Assembly (NCBI GenBank): GCA_030054275.1
Contig: JASGCF010000171.1
Location: 1-7,072, forward strand
DNA: 7,072 nt
Direction: 5' to 3'
From: Limnohabitans sp.
GTDB taxonomy: Bacteria; Planctomycetota; Phycisphaerae; Phycisphaerales; SM1A02
In this document: one piece after another, positions 1 through 6,598 of the stretch
How positions within the stretch are numbered: position 1 is the first letter of the stretch
Layout: each line of letters opens with the position of its first letter
The notes under the pieces: generated by a model
The model's input: only the letters and a program-made list of their open reading frames with translations
The model's database searches: none
Told to the model about the DNA's origin: nothing
Translations under genes and position numbers: made by a program

Positions 1-1299
1 ATGCCAAAGTATGGCTTCCTCGATCGATCTCGCTCGTCCATCGTGTAGCAGACGTGTGTGACCATTGACGGTTTCGATCAACCCGATGCCCCACAACGGC
101 GGCGTACGCCACTCCCGGCCGGTCGCGTCGCCATCGCGACGATGATCTGCGAGGCCATCGCCCATGTCATGGAGCAAGAGGTCTGTGAACGGATGAAACT
201 CGACATTGCGAAGCGAATCAATCGGACTTGAACTATCAGTCCGAAGCGTAGTCATATGACACTTCGTGCAGCCGAGCTCTTGAAAGTGCGCAGCACCCTG
301 ACCCACGATCGAGAGACTTGTCGCATCCGAAGGCAAGCGCTGCGCGGGAACGGCAAGCGCACGTACATAGTGTGTCAGTCGCGTGACTTTGTGTGCGTCG
401 ACTTCTGGCGCACCACCGGATGCCGCTGCGCGCGCGTCCGTCTGTGATTCCGTGTGATTCTCGAGAGGATGCCGAGGATTCGTGAGCCCCATATCACCTT
501 GCAGCGCAGCCATGACTTGCGATTCAAGCGTAGTCTGCGAGGCCTTCCAGCCGAAGCGACCGATGCGCGTGATTCCCGACGCTTCTCGCACCTGGTGTAC
601 GCGGCCTGACACACCATCCCCGTCACGATCGTCAGGATCAGCGAGCGCTTGAATCGCAGCGTCTGGAATACCCTCAAGAAGTCCAAGCCCGATCAACTGC
701 GGTCCAACTCGCATCGAAAGACGAACCTCACCGAGCGGGCCATACGCGGGCTCCATCAACTGCACATCGAACTGTTGGAGAGGTTGCGAAGTGCCATCGG
801 GATACGTGAAACCGATCTGTCGCGGCACCGCACGGATTGTCACTTCAGCGCGAACGCCCTCGATCGCTTGATCTTGCAACTGGCTTCCGTAGATCGGATG
901 AGCAGCACCGTCCGCATCGCGCGGGCTCACAAACACAACGCTCCCGCGACCAACTCCAATCTCCTCAAGTGGCGGCAAGCCACGGCCATCCTCTTGATGA
1001 CACGCACTGCAAGAACTCGCCGCAAAGTGTGGGCCGAGCCCGTCGCGGCCGTCGGCGCTCGCGGGCGCAGCAACCCAGTTCTCACGAAAAAACGAGTTTC
1101 CAACACTGAATGCACGACGATCTTCGCGCGACAGGGTCGGAAGCGAAAGACTAAACGCATGTGCACCGTCGACGGATACTGTGAGAGTTCCACCGAGCCT
1201 GCTCGAATGCCTCGGCGGGTCGTGCGACAACTGCGCGATTTGAGAAGCCAGCGCAACAACCAGTAGTTCTGACATAAGTATTGCGAGTAGCGCACTCAT
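1..1299 (-). CDS. Di-heme c-type oxidoreductase, DUF1111/COG3488 family (3' end cut by window)
   Basis: The 433 visible residues read without interruption to base 1, where the gene leaves the window at a Leu-Trp-His; the C-terminus is missing. An N-terminal hydrophobic stretch (residues 2-19) looks like a Sec signal, so the protein should act in the periplasm. Two c-type heme sites are visible: CSACH at residues 97-101 and CTKCH at 344-348. Other family hallmarks are GGTLTV at 36-41, DGLGP at 86-90, an acidic D-x-DGVSGR loop followed by GRFGWKA, LLHDMGDGLAD at 375-385, EWRTPPLWG at 396-404 and HDGRARSIEEAI at 419-430. The family is annotated as a probable thiol or di-heme oxidoreductase; its substrate is not established. 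The start at 1299 follows GGAG (1308-1311) by 8 bases, and its ATG overlaps the imelysin stop (ATGA), so translation is probably coupled. Identification is secure; reaction and substrate are not. Confidence 0.93.
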   Translation of the reverse strand, partial: MSALLAILMSELLVVALASQIAQLSHDPPRHSSRLGGTLTVSVDGAHAFSLSLPTLSREDRRAFSVGNSFFRENWVAAPASADGRDGLGPHFAASSCSACHQEDGRGLPPLEEIGVGRGSVVFVSPRDADGAAHPIYGSQLQDQAIEGVRAEVTIRAVPRQIGFTYPDGTSQPLQQFDVQLMEPAYGPLGEVRLSMRVGPQLIGLGLLEGIPDAAIQALADPDDRDGDGVSGRVHQVREASGITRIGRFGWKASQTTLESQVMAALQGDMGLTNPRHPLENHTESQTDARAAASGGAPEVDAHKVTRLTHYVRALAVPAQRLPSDATSLSIVGQGAAHFQELGCTKCHMTTLRTDSSSPIDSLRNVEFHPFTDLLLHDMGDGLADHRRDGDATGREWRTPPLWGIGLIETVNGHTRLLHDGRARSIEEAILWH

Positions 1300-2486
1300 C
1301 CCTGCGGCTCCGATGGAACTTCAATACCCATCAACTTCGCTGTGCGCGAGATCTCTTCACCAAGTGTCTCGATCGCATCGAGCGCAGCAGAGAGCTTTTC
1401 GCGCTCTGGCGTGTCATCAGCCATGCGAATCGCGCGATCGAAGGGTGCAGGCATCGCATCAATTGCGATGACCGCTCGATCGAGCGCTTGGGCGAGTCGA
1501 TCTGCCGTCGCCGCATCTTTGGTGCGTACGAAATCAAGCAGCCCACCCCCGTTGGACCCACGAATGACCAGTGCAACACCGCGAATGTTGGCGCGAAAGT
1601 CGAGATGTGTGGTATCGCTGAAGCAACTGTGTTCCTCTTCTTGATCTCGGGTTTCAAGCGCAACAGCCAATCGCTCGCCCGACATTTCGAATCCCGTCAA
1701 GAGACCTGGGCCAACGAACATCGCACGCAACGCTTTCGGATCTTGCTCGAATCGCCGACGATAGTTGTCTGTATCCGGAGCCCACACACGAGCAAGCCGA
1801 GCGAGGTCTTCGCAAAGAAGATCCGTGATTTCCAGGAGATACTCGCGGCGACGGTCGGCATACGACGACACGTCATCGAGATAGTCTGCGTAGCTGCGAT
1901 TGCCGGGTCCAGTTTCCGACCGATCACGGCCCCACAGCATGAACTCAATCGCGTGCCAGCCCGTGCAGACATTTGTTTCACCACCGCGTTGGTTGTGCAA
2001 CTTCAAGATCGCGCGACCGAGGGCTGGGTACTTCGCGCGATCGCGGATGATGCCCGTGGTGGCAGTGTCGCTCTCGGGTTCGATGTAGGACTCGTCGACA
2101 GGCCACGCGTTGATGAATGTCTCAGTGCCGCCGCGCGTCGAATCGATCGGGCCATTCCCAAAGCGAAATGTCTCGGTTCGTCCGTAAATCTCGCGCGCCG
2201 CGATCCATGCTTCACGAGCGCGCATCAGCAACGCTTCATTGGGGGTGGCGCAGAATGCCTGTATTGCTGCACGCATTTCATCAGCCGCAGTCGACGCATT
2301 CTGGTACTCGTGATGCGCCAGTTGCGCATAGTTTCGCACGCAGGCCTGTTCGACATCGCGTATCGACGCATTGTTCACGACGATTGCTGCAGGTTGCGCT
2401 TGGGTGCGCGGCGAAGGGTCTGCCGTGACGTCAGAACACCATCGAGCGAGAACCATTGCGGCAGCGAACTCAGCGACGGCGATCAT
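1296..2486 (-). CDS. Imelysin-like exported protein (peptidase M75 / ICMP-like family)
   Basis: This is a 396-residue protein. The start at 2486 was chosen over an in-frame ATG at 2597 because it is preceded by ACGGAG with a 6-base spacer and opens with a hydrophobic segment (residues 1-15) suited to export; the 37 extra upstream residues are polar and Arg-rich. Family signatures are clear: YGRTETFRFGNGPID at 101-115, GWHAIEFMLWG at 176-186 containing the HxxE motif (H178, E181), and SGERL (269-273) followed by QEEEHSCFSDTTHLD at 282-296. Imelysin-family proteins are helical periplasmic or outer-membrane proteins tied to iron uptake (IrpA, ICMP, EfeO relatives). Protease activity was claimed for the founding member, but many members are probably metal- or heme-binding. 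The neighbouring DUF1111 di-heme protein is a recurring partner. No lipobox is apparent: the LARWC segment at 13-17 does not fit. No convincing Fur box was found upstream. Confidence 0.92.
   Translation of the reverse strand: MIAVAEFAAAMVLARWCSDVTADPSPRTQAQPAAIVVNNASIRDVEQACVRNYAQLAHHEYQNASTAADEMRAAIQAFCATPNEALLMRAREAWIAAREIYGRTETFRFGNGPIDSTRGGTETFINAWPVDESYIEPESDTATTGIIRDRAKYPALGRAILKLHNQRGGETNVCTGWHAIEFMLWGRDRSETGPGNRSYADYLDDVSSYADRRREYLLEITDLLCEDLARLARVWAPDTDNYRRRFEQDPKALRAMFVGPGLLTGFEMSGERLAVALETRDQEEEHSCFSDTTHLDFRANIRGVALVIRGSNGGGLLDFVRTKDAATADRLAQALDRAVIAIDAMPAPFDRAIRMADDTPEREKLSAALDAIETLGEEISRTAKLMGIEVPSEPQG
1308..1311 (-). promoter_or_regulatory. Ribosome binding site of the DUF1111 gene
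   Basis: GGAG lies 8 bases before the ATG at 1299, inside the last codons of the imelysin gene. Together with the ATGA stop/start overlap it supports translational coupling and fixes this start rather than the in-frame ATG eight codons later. Confidence 0.6.
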
Positions 2487-2636
2487 GCAGGACTCCGTTC
2501 GATAGGCGCGCACAGGACGCGGGGCACGAAGACTAACCGCGTCATCTGCGGCGGAATCACCCTGCACTCGCGATCGAACGTAGCCTGCACGAGGCATTTA
2601 CACTTAGGCAACAGAAGCCAACGAGCCTCTTCCCCC
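2487..2636. other. Divergent intergenic region between the imelysin and PDZ-protein genes
   Basis: This 150-base gap separates two outward-facing genes, so it should hold promoters for both. I could not find convincing -35/-10 pairs or a Fur-like inverted repeat in it. The only repeat noted is CCTGCAC, present at 2561-2567 and 2584-2590, 23 bases apart; it may be chance. Confidence 0.5.
2493..2496 (-). promoter_or_regulatory. Ribosome binding site of the imelysin gene
   Basis: GGAG with a 6-base spacer to the ATG at 2486. This site decides the start: the longer frame from 2597 would place it inside the coding sequence and would add a non-hydrophobic leader. Confidence 0.6.
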
Positions 2637-3827
2637 ATGCTGACGACCTCTCTGTGCGCCGCGATTGCGTTGACCGCCACGACCCCGCCCCGCGCGACGG
2701 TAGATCGATCCAAACAATCGGTGGCCGCAACTGCATTGGGCGCGGTTTCAACCGACTTCGCGACCGTTATGGCCGAAATGGACCGCGCGCGCCGCGAACT
2801 TCAAGAGCGCGTCACACCGTCGATCGTGACGGTGAACACCTACATCAAGGTGCCTGAAGGAGTTGCGTTCGAGGGCCGTTGGCAAGTTGCCGACGAATCA
2901 CCGTTTCCGGGCTACGCCCGCGAGAAAGTCGCGAGCGGCATTCTCCTCGACGACAAAGGCACGATTCTCTGCTGCCGGGACCCACTGACCCTCGATGGTG
3001 ACACCTTCGCAGAGGTGTACGAGATCGACACTCCGACCGGAGCGCGATTTGAGTGCGAACTGGTCGCGAGTGAGCCCACGATCAATCTTGGCATTTTGCG
3101 GGTGAAACTTGCGGAAGGCCAGACACTCGGCGATCTCGTGCCCGCAACCATCGGCAAGGCCGACACCGTGCAACTCGGCGACACCGTGTTCGCAGCAGCC
3201 GACCCCTTCGGAAGCGCGCGCACATTCTCGCAAGGCACCGTGATGGCTCTCCCAACGGCCTCTTGCTACCAGGCCGATCTCACCGGTAGTTTCATTCATT
3301 CGAGCATGTCTATTGCCCCCGGCGCGATCGGCGGAGCACTCGTGAATGCGAAGGGAGAAGTCGTCGGAATTCTTGTACCGCCGCCATCCACGGATCGCAC
3401 CGTCCGACCAGACCCACATCCCTACGTCACCTACGCGCTGCAAATCGACACGGCGCTTGGCGTTGGGCAAGCGCTCATTGAGAAGCGGTCGAATCACTCG
3501 CCATGGGTTGGTTTCTCTGTACTTTCGCAAGCGGAACTGAGGGAACGCGTACGCGACGGTGCAAAGTTCGACGGGATGGCCAAGCCAAACATCGGCATTT
3601 ATGTCGATGATCTCTACGATCCGAGCCCAGCTGCAAAGGCTGGCATTCGACGCGGTGATTTCATTCTTGAGATCAACGGCCGCAAGATCGCGAGCGTCGT
3701 CGACTTCCAACAGTCGCTCTACTACTTCAGTGGCTCGACGGTACCTGTGCGCTACTTCCGTGACGGCAAGGAACTCCTCGCGATGGTGACCATCGAAAGG
3801 CGACCTGTGAACGCGAATCGACCGTGA
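2637..3827 (+). CDS. Exported HtrA-like trypsin-fold protein with PDZ domain, catalytic triad apparently lost
   Basis: This is a 396-residue protein. Residues 1-20 form a plausible signal peptide. Residues about 48-275 match the HtrA/DegP protease fold: RVTPSIVTV at 58-66, ASGILLDDKGTIL at 99-111, a LGILRV strand at 151-156, and PGAIGGALVNAKGEVVGI at 228-245. Residues about 290-389 form a PDZ domain, with SPAAKAGIRRGDFILEINGRK at its core (330-350). By motif alignment with DegP, the catalytic His position holds Asp115 (context CCRDPL instead of TNxHV). The Asp position holds Asn150 (TINLG instead of a DLA-type motif). The nucleophile Ser of GNSGG is Ile231 (GAIGG). It is therefore probably not a protease but a periplasmic binding, chaperone or scaffold protein. 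No strong Shine-Dalgarno precedes 2637; the start was chosen for its signal peptide. The frame stays open upstream, but only as antisense of the imelysin gene. No partner is evident. Confidence 0.82.
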   Translation: MLTTSLCAAIALTATTPPRATVDRSKQSVAATALGAVSTDFATVMAEMDRARRELQERVTPSIVTVNTYIKVPEGVAFEGRWQVADESPFPGYAREKVASGILLDDKGTILCCRDPLTLDGDTFAEVYEIDTPTGARFECELVASEPTINLGILRVKLAEGQTLGDLVPATIGKADTVQLGDTVFAAADPFGSARTFSQGTVMALPTASCYQADLTGSFIHSSMSIAPGAIGGALVNAKGEVVGILVPPPSTDRTVRPDPHPYVTYALQIDTALGVGQALIEKRSNHSPWVGFSVLSQAELRERVRDGAKFDGMAKPNIGIYVDDLYDPSPAAKAGIRRGDFILEINGRKIASVVDFQQSLYYFSGSTVPVRYFRDGKELLAMVTIERRPVNANRP

Positions 3828-3828
3828 C

Positions 3829-3872
3829 GCGACATGGACTGCATCGACATGAGGTCATATCGATGAAGTCGC
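3829..3872 (+). other. Weak hairpin just after the PDZ-protein gene
   Basis: GCGAC at 3829-3833 can pair with GTCGC at 3868-3872, and inside it CATCGA at 3842-3847 with TCGATG at 3860-3865. There is no T-run after it, so it is not a classic intrinsic terminator. It may be a 3' end-stabilising structure or chance. Confidence 0.25.
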
Positions 3873-3952
3873 GTGCTGACGGGACGCACACGATTCCAAA
3901 ATGAACTCTCAATGATTGCCATATGTTGCGGGCGATCAATGCACACGATCGT

Positions 3953-3970
3953 TTGACGATGCGTTGACGA
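3953..3970 (+). promoter_or_regulatory. 7-4-7 direct repeat, candidate operator upstream of the PhoX-like gene
   Basis: TTGACGA occurs twice (3953-3959 and 3964-3970) separated by four bases, giving an 11-base period, one helical turn. This is the geometry of sites bound by tandem OmpR/PhoB-type response regulators, and Pho boxes have the same 7-4-7 layout. The half-site does not match the E. coli Pho box consensus (CTGTCAT-like). TTGACG also resembles a -35 hexamer, but no convincing -10 was found at 16-18 bases. The site lies about 140 bases before the start codon at 4106. Confidence 0.25.
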
Positions 3971-4002
3971 ATCTCACAAGTGGGATTCACACGGTGAAAA
4001 GA

Positions 4003-4046
4003 CGCGCTTAGCGCTTGCGCAGGAGAGTCCTCGCGCTTCGCGCTTG
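4003..4046 (+). repeat. Imperfect direct repeat of 15 bases in the leader
   Basis: CGCGCTTAGCGCTTG at 4003-4017 recurs as CGCGCTTCGCGCTTG at 4032-4046 with one mismatch and a 29-base period. Each copy itself holds two GCGCTT units. AGGAGAGTCCT (4021-4031), a small palindrome, lies between them. Confidence 0.6.
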
Positions 4047-4057
4047 TCGCCGAAGCG
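4034..4057 (+). other. Small hairpin in the 5' leader of the PhoX-like gene
   Basis: CGCTTCG at 4034-4040 pairs perfectly with CGAAGCG at 4051-4057 around a 10-base loop. It ends 33 bases before the AGGAG ribosome binding site. It could shape the mRNA leader; no known riboswitch class is recognised. Confidence 0.35.
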
Positions 4058-4089
4058 GTGTCTTTGTTCCAAGGAATGTGCACATTCGT

Positions 4090-4094
4090 AGGAG
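4090..4094 (+). promoter_or_regulatory. Ribosome binding site of the PhoX-like gene
   Basis: AGGAG lies 11 bases before the ATG at 4106. It favours this start over in-frame ATGs at 4058 and 4076, and the start at 4106 also begins a clean signal peptide. Confidence 0.55.
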
Positions 4095-4105
4095 TCCTGC
4101 CTCAC

Positions 4106-5764
4106 ATGCGTCCCACCTTCATCCTCTGCTCTGCTGCGCTCGTCAGCACCAACGCCTTCGCGCAAACCGCGATCGTCACTGGTCCCTCGTCATCCGCCAC
4201 TCCATATGTCTTGCCCGTCGGTAGCGCCATCACCGATCTCGTTTCGATCATCACCGTCGGCGACTCCGTTGCTGGTTACACCATGTACGGGCTCCCTGAC
4301 GGCATGGGCGCTATCGCTGGTTCGACTGGCACTTTCGACCTCTACATCAACCACGAGATTGGCGCTACAACTGGCGGCGCTCGTCGTGCACACCAACCAG
4401 TTGGTGCAACCGGCGGTGCGTTCATTAGCGGCTGGAATGTCGACAAGGCTGATTTCCGTGTGAACAGCGGCGCCGACACCATCACTTCACTGCAGACCGT
4501 CACCAACGGCACGGGCGGCACGCTGTACAACTTCCAGCGCTTCTGCTCTGGCGAGATTCCAGCAGCCGTCGGTCTCTACAACGCAACGACTGGCAAGGGT
4601 ACGCAGAACCGCTTCTACCTCACTGGTGAAGAGGGTGGTACTCCAGGCCGCGGAATTGCCACAGACATCGCGACCGGCGTCGGCTACCAGATGACCGCGC
4701 TCGATGCGTCGGCTGGTTCATGGGAGAACATCGTCGTTCGCCCGTACGAGAGCGACACCACTGTGGCGATTGCACTCTCTGACGGCGGCGCGAATCGCGT
4801 CTTCCTCTATGTGGGTACCAAGCAAGACTCGGGGAACCCAGCCGAGCGCGCTGGCCTTCTCAACGGCACTTCGTACGGCATCCAAGTGCAGGTCAAGGGC
4901 GCGAATGTCACTTCGGAAAGCCGCGACTTCGCCCTGAGCACTGCGGCACCAGCTCGCTACACCGGCACCTTCACCCTCGCTGCTGGCGGCACCGCTGCTG
5001 GCACGACCTTCCTCCGTCCAGAAGACGGCGCGTGGGATCCTGCAAACCCAACCGACTTCTACTTCGTGACGACCGACCGCATGAGCATCACCTCGGGCGG
5101 CGCTGCGCAGTCGAGCGGTAGCCGTCTCTACCGACTTCGCTTCAACGACATCAACAACGTGCTCGCAGGCGGCACCATCGAAGCGCTCATCGAAGGCACG
5201 GGTTCGTACCCCAAGGCGATCGAGATGGGCGACAACCTCTGCGTCATCAACACGATCCAAGGCGGTACGCGCGTCTTCATCACCGAAGATCCAGGTAACA
5301 ACCCGCACTCGGCGCGCACTGTCATGTACGACGTGGCAACCGACACCGCGACTGTGATCCTTGATTCCGATCGCACGCGCTTCGGCGGTTGGAACTCCAA
5401 CGGCTCCGGTGGTTGGACCAACCAAGCGGCAACCGCACCGTTCAATCAGGATGAAGAGATGTCGGGCAACTTTGAAGCGACCGAGGTCTTTGGTCGCGGC
5501 TGGTTCATCCAGAACCTCCAGGCGCACTACAGCCTCGCTGCGCCGCTGGTCGAAGGCGGCCAGATCTACGCCTACTTCTGCCCAGAATGCGTTGGCTCGG
5601 TTCGTGAAGACCTCTCATCGCCGCTCGACGCTGTCGTCGACGCAGAAGACTTGGCGGAACTTCTGAACAACTGGGGTTCGACCGGACGTTCCGACATCAA
5701 TCGTGACGGCTCGACCGATGGCGCGGATCTCGCTGCACTGCTGTCGGCGTGGACGGCTGGCTGA
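4106..5764 (+). CDS. Secreted PhoX/DUF839-like beta-propeller protein with dockerin-like C-terminal tail
   Basis: This is a 552-residue protein. Residues 1-19 form a Sec signal peptide with probable cleavage after AFA, before Gln20. The body (about 40-490) resembles PhoX/DUF839 propellers: LPDGMGAI at 63-70, LYINHEIG at 79-86, RAHQPVGATGGAFISGW at 94-110, a YLTGEEGG strand at 171-178, RPEDGAWDP at 304-312, RLYRLRF at 340-346, and an acidic NQDEEMSG to LQAHY stretch at 447-475. PhoX enzymes are calcium/iron-dependent phosphomonoesterases, but the catalytic residues could not be verified, so a phosphatase role is only possible. A CPEC pair (492-495) precedes the tail. There D-x-x-DLAxLLxxW occurs twice, at 512-523 and 538-549, and the second copy is preceded by an EF-hand loop with D530, N532, D534, D538 and D541. 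Such tails are frequent on exported Phycisphaerae proteins. The gene stands alone between a leader and a terminator. Confidence 0.8.
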   Translation: MRPTFILCSAALVSTNAFAQTAIVTGPSSSATPYVLPVGSAITDLVSIITVGDSVAGYTMYGLPDGMGAIAGSTGTFDLYINHEIGATTGGARRAHQPVGATGGAFISGWNVDKADFRVNSGADTITSLQTVTNGTGGTLYNFQRFCSGEIPAAVGLYNATTGKGTQNRFYLTGEEGGTPGRGIATDIATGVGYQMTALDASAGSWENIVVRPYESDTTVAIALSDGGANRVFLYVGTKQDSGNPAERAGLLNGTSYGIQVQVKGANVTSESRDFALSTAAPARYTGTFTLAAGGTAAGTTFLRPEDGAWDPANPTDFYFVTTDRMSITSGGAAQSSGSRLYRLRFNDINNVLAGGTIEALIEGTGSYPKAIEMGDNLCVINTIQGGTRVFITEDPGNNPHSARTVMYDVATDTATVILDSDRTRFGGWNSNGSGGWTNQAATAPFNQDEEMSGNFEATEVFGRGWFIQNLQAHYSLAAPLVEGGQIYAYFCPECVGSVREDLSSPLDAVVDAEDLAELLNNWGSTGRSDINRDGSTDGADLAALLSAWTAG

Positions 5765-5807
5765 TCGCGATCATCACTCTGAAAGCACGAGCTGCAACCT
5801 GAAACAG

Positions 5808-5850
5808 CACACGCACCTGTCGCAATCACGCGGCGGGTGCGTGTGTTTTT
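5808..5850 (+). terminator. Rho-independent terminator after the PhoX-like gene
   Basis: CACACGCACC at 5808-5817 pairs perfectly with GGTGCGTGTG at 5836-5845 and is followed by TTTTT at 5846-5850. The 18-base loop can form an inner CGC/GCG pairing. It begins 44 bases after the stop codon. In the opposite direction the stem is followed only by a weak T-tract (CTGTTTC), so it probably acts mainly on the plus strand. It may also help end the convergent minus-strand transcript. Confidence 0.8.
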
Positions 5851-5899
5851 GCATCGCGTCGCGCCCTCAGCGGATCGCTGTGCAACGCGGACCACGTCA

Positions 5900-6598
5900 T
5901 CACTTCTGTTCAGTTTGCCAACCGTAGAGAATCCAGCCCATGGCTGCGCGGTCGGCTTCGGTCCAGCGGTCATCCCACATGTAGCGATTGAGCGGACGGA
6001 ATGCCTTGTCAGCAGCGCGCTCAAGTCGCAGATGTGTCGCGCGGTCTGCATCGGTTGCAGTTCCGTCCGCCAACTTGCGGCCGTACGGCAGCAACTCCTT
6101 CGAGATCTGCACGTAGCGCGCGCTCATCGAGCGGAACTGCTTGAACTTCCCGTCTTGCGCGAGTTTCTTGTACGGCTCATCGCCCGCCACAATCTTCACC
6201 TCGGCCGGCGCGGGCAGATTGAGTTCTCGCACCACCTCGTCTAGAAGCGCGGCTTCGGTCGCCGGATTCTGCGGAGCGAAGGTCTCTGCGCTCTCGGCGG
6301 CGTCCGCAACCACGACTTCGGCGGAAGGCATCTCGACGCCGTCCGCTTGAGGCGTCTTCGCAGACGCGACGGCTTCTTTGCTTGCCTGCGTCGCAGGTGC
6401 GGTTGAAGCTGACTTCGGTTTCGCTGCGGCACCGGACGCACTCGACGCACTCGACGCACTTGACGCACTCGACGCAGCCGCTGCAGCAGGCTCATCGGAC
6501 GCAACCTGCTCGTACACAGAGGCGTTGTAATTGCGCCCATCGCCACAACCTGTCAGCACGATCGTCGCGAGCGCAACGCACGGGACCGTGCGCATCAT
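5900..6598 (-). CDS. Lipoprotein with Ala/Ser-rich linker and unrecognised C-terminal domain
   Basis: This is a 232-residue protein. A lipoprotein signal peptide ends in the lipobox LTGC (residues 15-18), so Cys18 should be lipidated. The mature protein begins GDGRNYN. Residues about 36-128 are low complexity, rich in Ala, Ser, Pro, Lys and Glu, and include a tandem Ser-Ser-Ala run (43-55); this looks like a flexible spacer. The C-terminal part, about 128-232, looks folded and mostly helical, rich in Arg, Asp and Trp, ending WTEADRAAMGWILYGWQTEQK; I do not recognise its family. The start at 6598 is the first of two adjacent ATGs and overlaps the stop of the upstream pilin-like gene (ATGA); the second ATG, at 6595, is equally possible. 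The tight overlap suggests it works with the pilin-like protein, perhaps as an envelope anchor or assembly factor. That role is inference. Confidence 0.85.
   Translation of the reverse strand: MMRTVPCVALATIVLTGCGDGRNYNASVYEQVASDEPAAAAASSASSASSASSASGAAAKPKSASTAPATQASKEAVASAKTPQADGVEMPSAEVVVADAAESAETFAPQNPATEAALLDEVVRELNLPAPAEVKIVAGDEPYKKLAQDGKFKQFRSMSARYVQISKELLPYGRKLADGTATDADRATHLRLERAADKAFRPLNRYMWDDRWTEADRAAMGWILYGWQTEQK
6435..6476. repeat. 9-base tandem repeat (about 4.7 copies) inside the lipoprotein gene
   Basis: The unit GACGCACTC is repeated from 6435 with one C-to-T change in the third copy. On the coding strand it encodes the Ser-Ser-Ala run of the linker. Being a multiple of three, copy-number change would alter linker length without shifting the frame. 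Confidence 0.95.

Noticed and set aside
649..1266. Plus-strand open frame of 205 codons
   Set aside because: It lies antisense to the DUF1111 gene, whose two CxxCH motifs and family signatures are unmistakable. The frame is Arg-rich and has no recognisable features.
2487..2496. The 10-mer GGAGTCCTGC shared by the imelysin ribosome binding region and the leader at 4091-4100
   Set aside because: A 10-base match within 7 kb on both strands is expected by chance, and part of it is simply the Shine-Dalgarno motif.
1281..2636. A long plus-strand open frame running through the antisense of the imelysin gene and joining in frame to the PDZ protein
   Set aside because: The opposite strand has clear imelysin motifs, and the extension has an Arg/Cys/Ser-rich composition with no recognisable domain. 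The PDZ protein has its own signal peptide at 2637, so the extension is a codon-bias shadow.
2601..2636. Possible sigma-70 promoter for the PDZ-protein gene (TTTACA-like hexamer near 2597)
   Set aside because: No -10-like hexamer occurs at suitable spacing before the start codon.
2898..3710. Minus-strand open frame of 270 codons
   Set aside because: It is antisense to the PDZ protein, which carries clear HtrA and PDZ motifs; the shadow shows none.
4718..5527. Minus-strand open frame of 269 codons
   Set aside because: It is antisense to the PhoX-like gene, with no domain, signal or ribosome binding site. It is explained by codon bias of the real gene.
5868..5880. Small hairpin CAGCG-GAT-CGCTG in the convergent gap, considered as a terminator for the minus-strand lipoprotein gene
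   Set aside because: It has only a 5-bp stem with a 3-base loop, and no T-run follows it on the minus strand.
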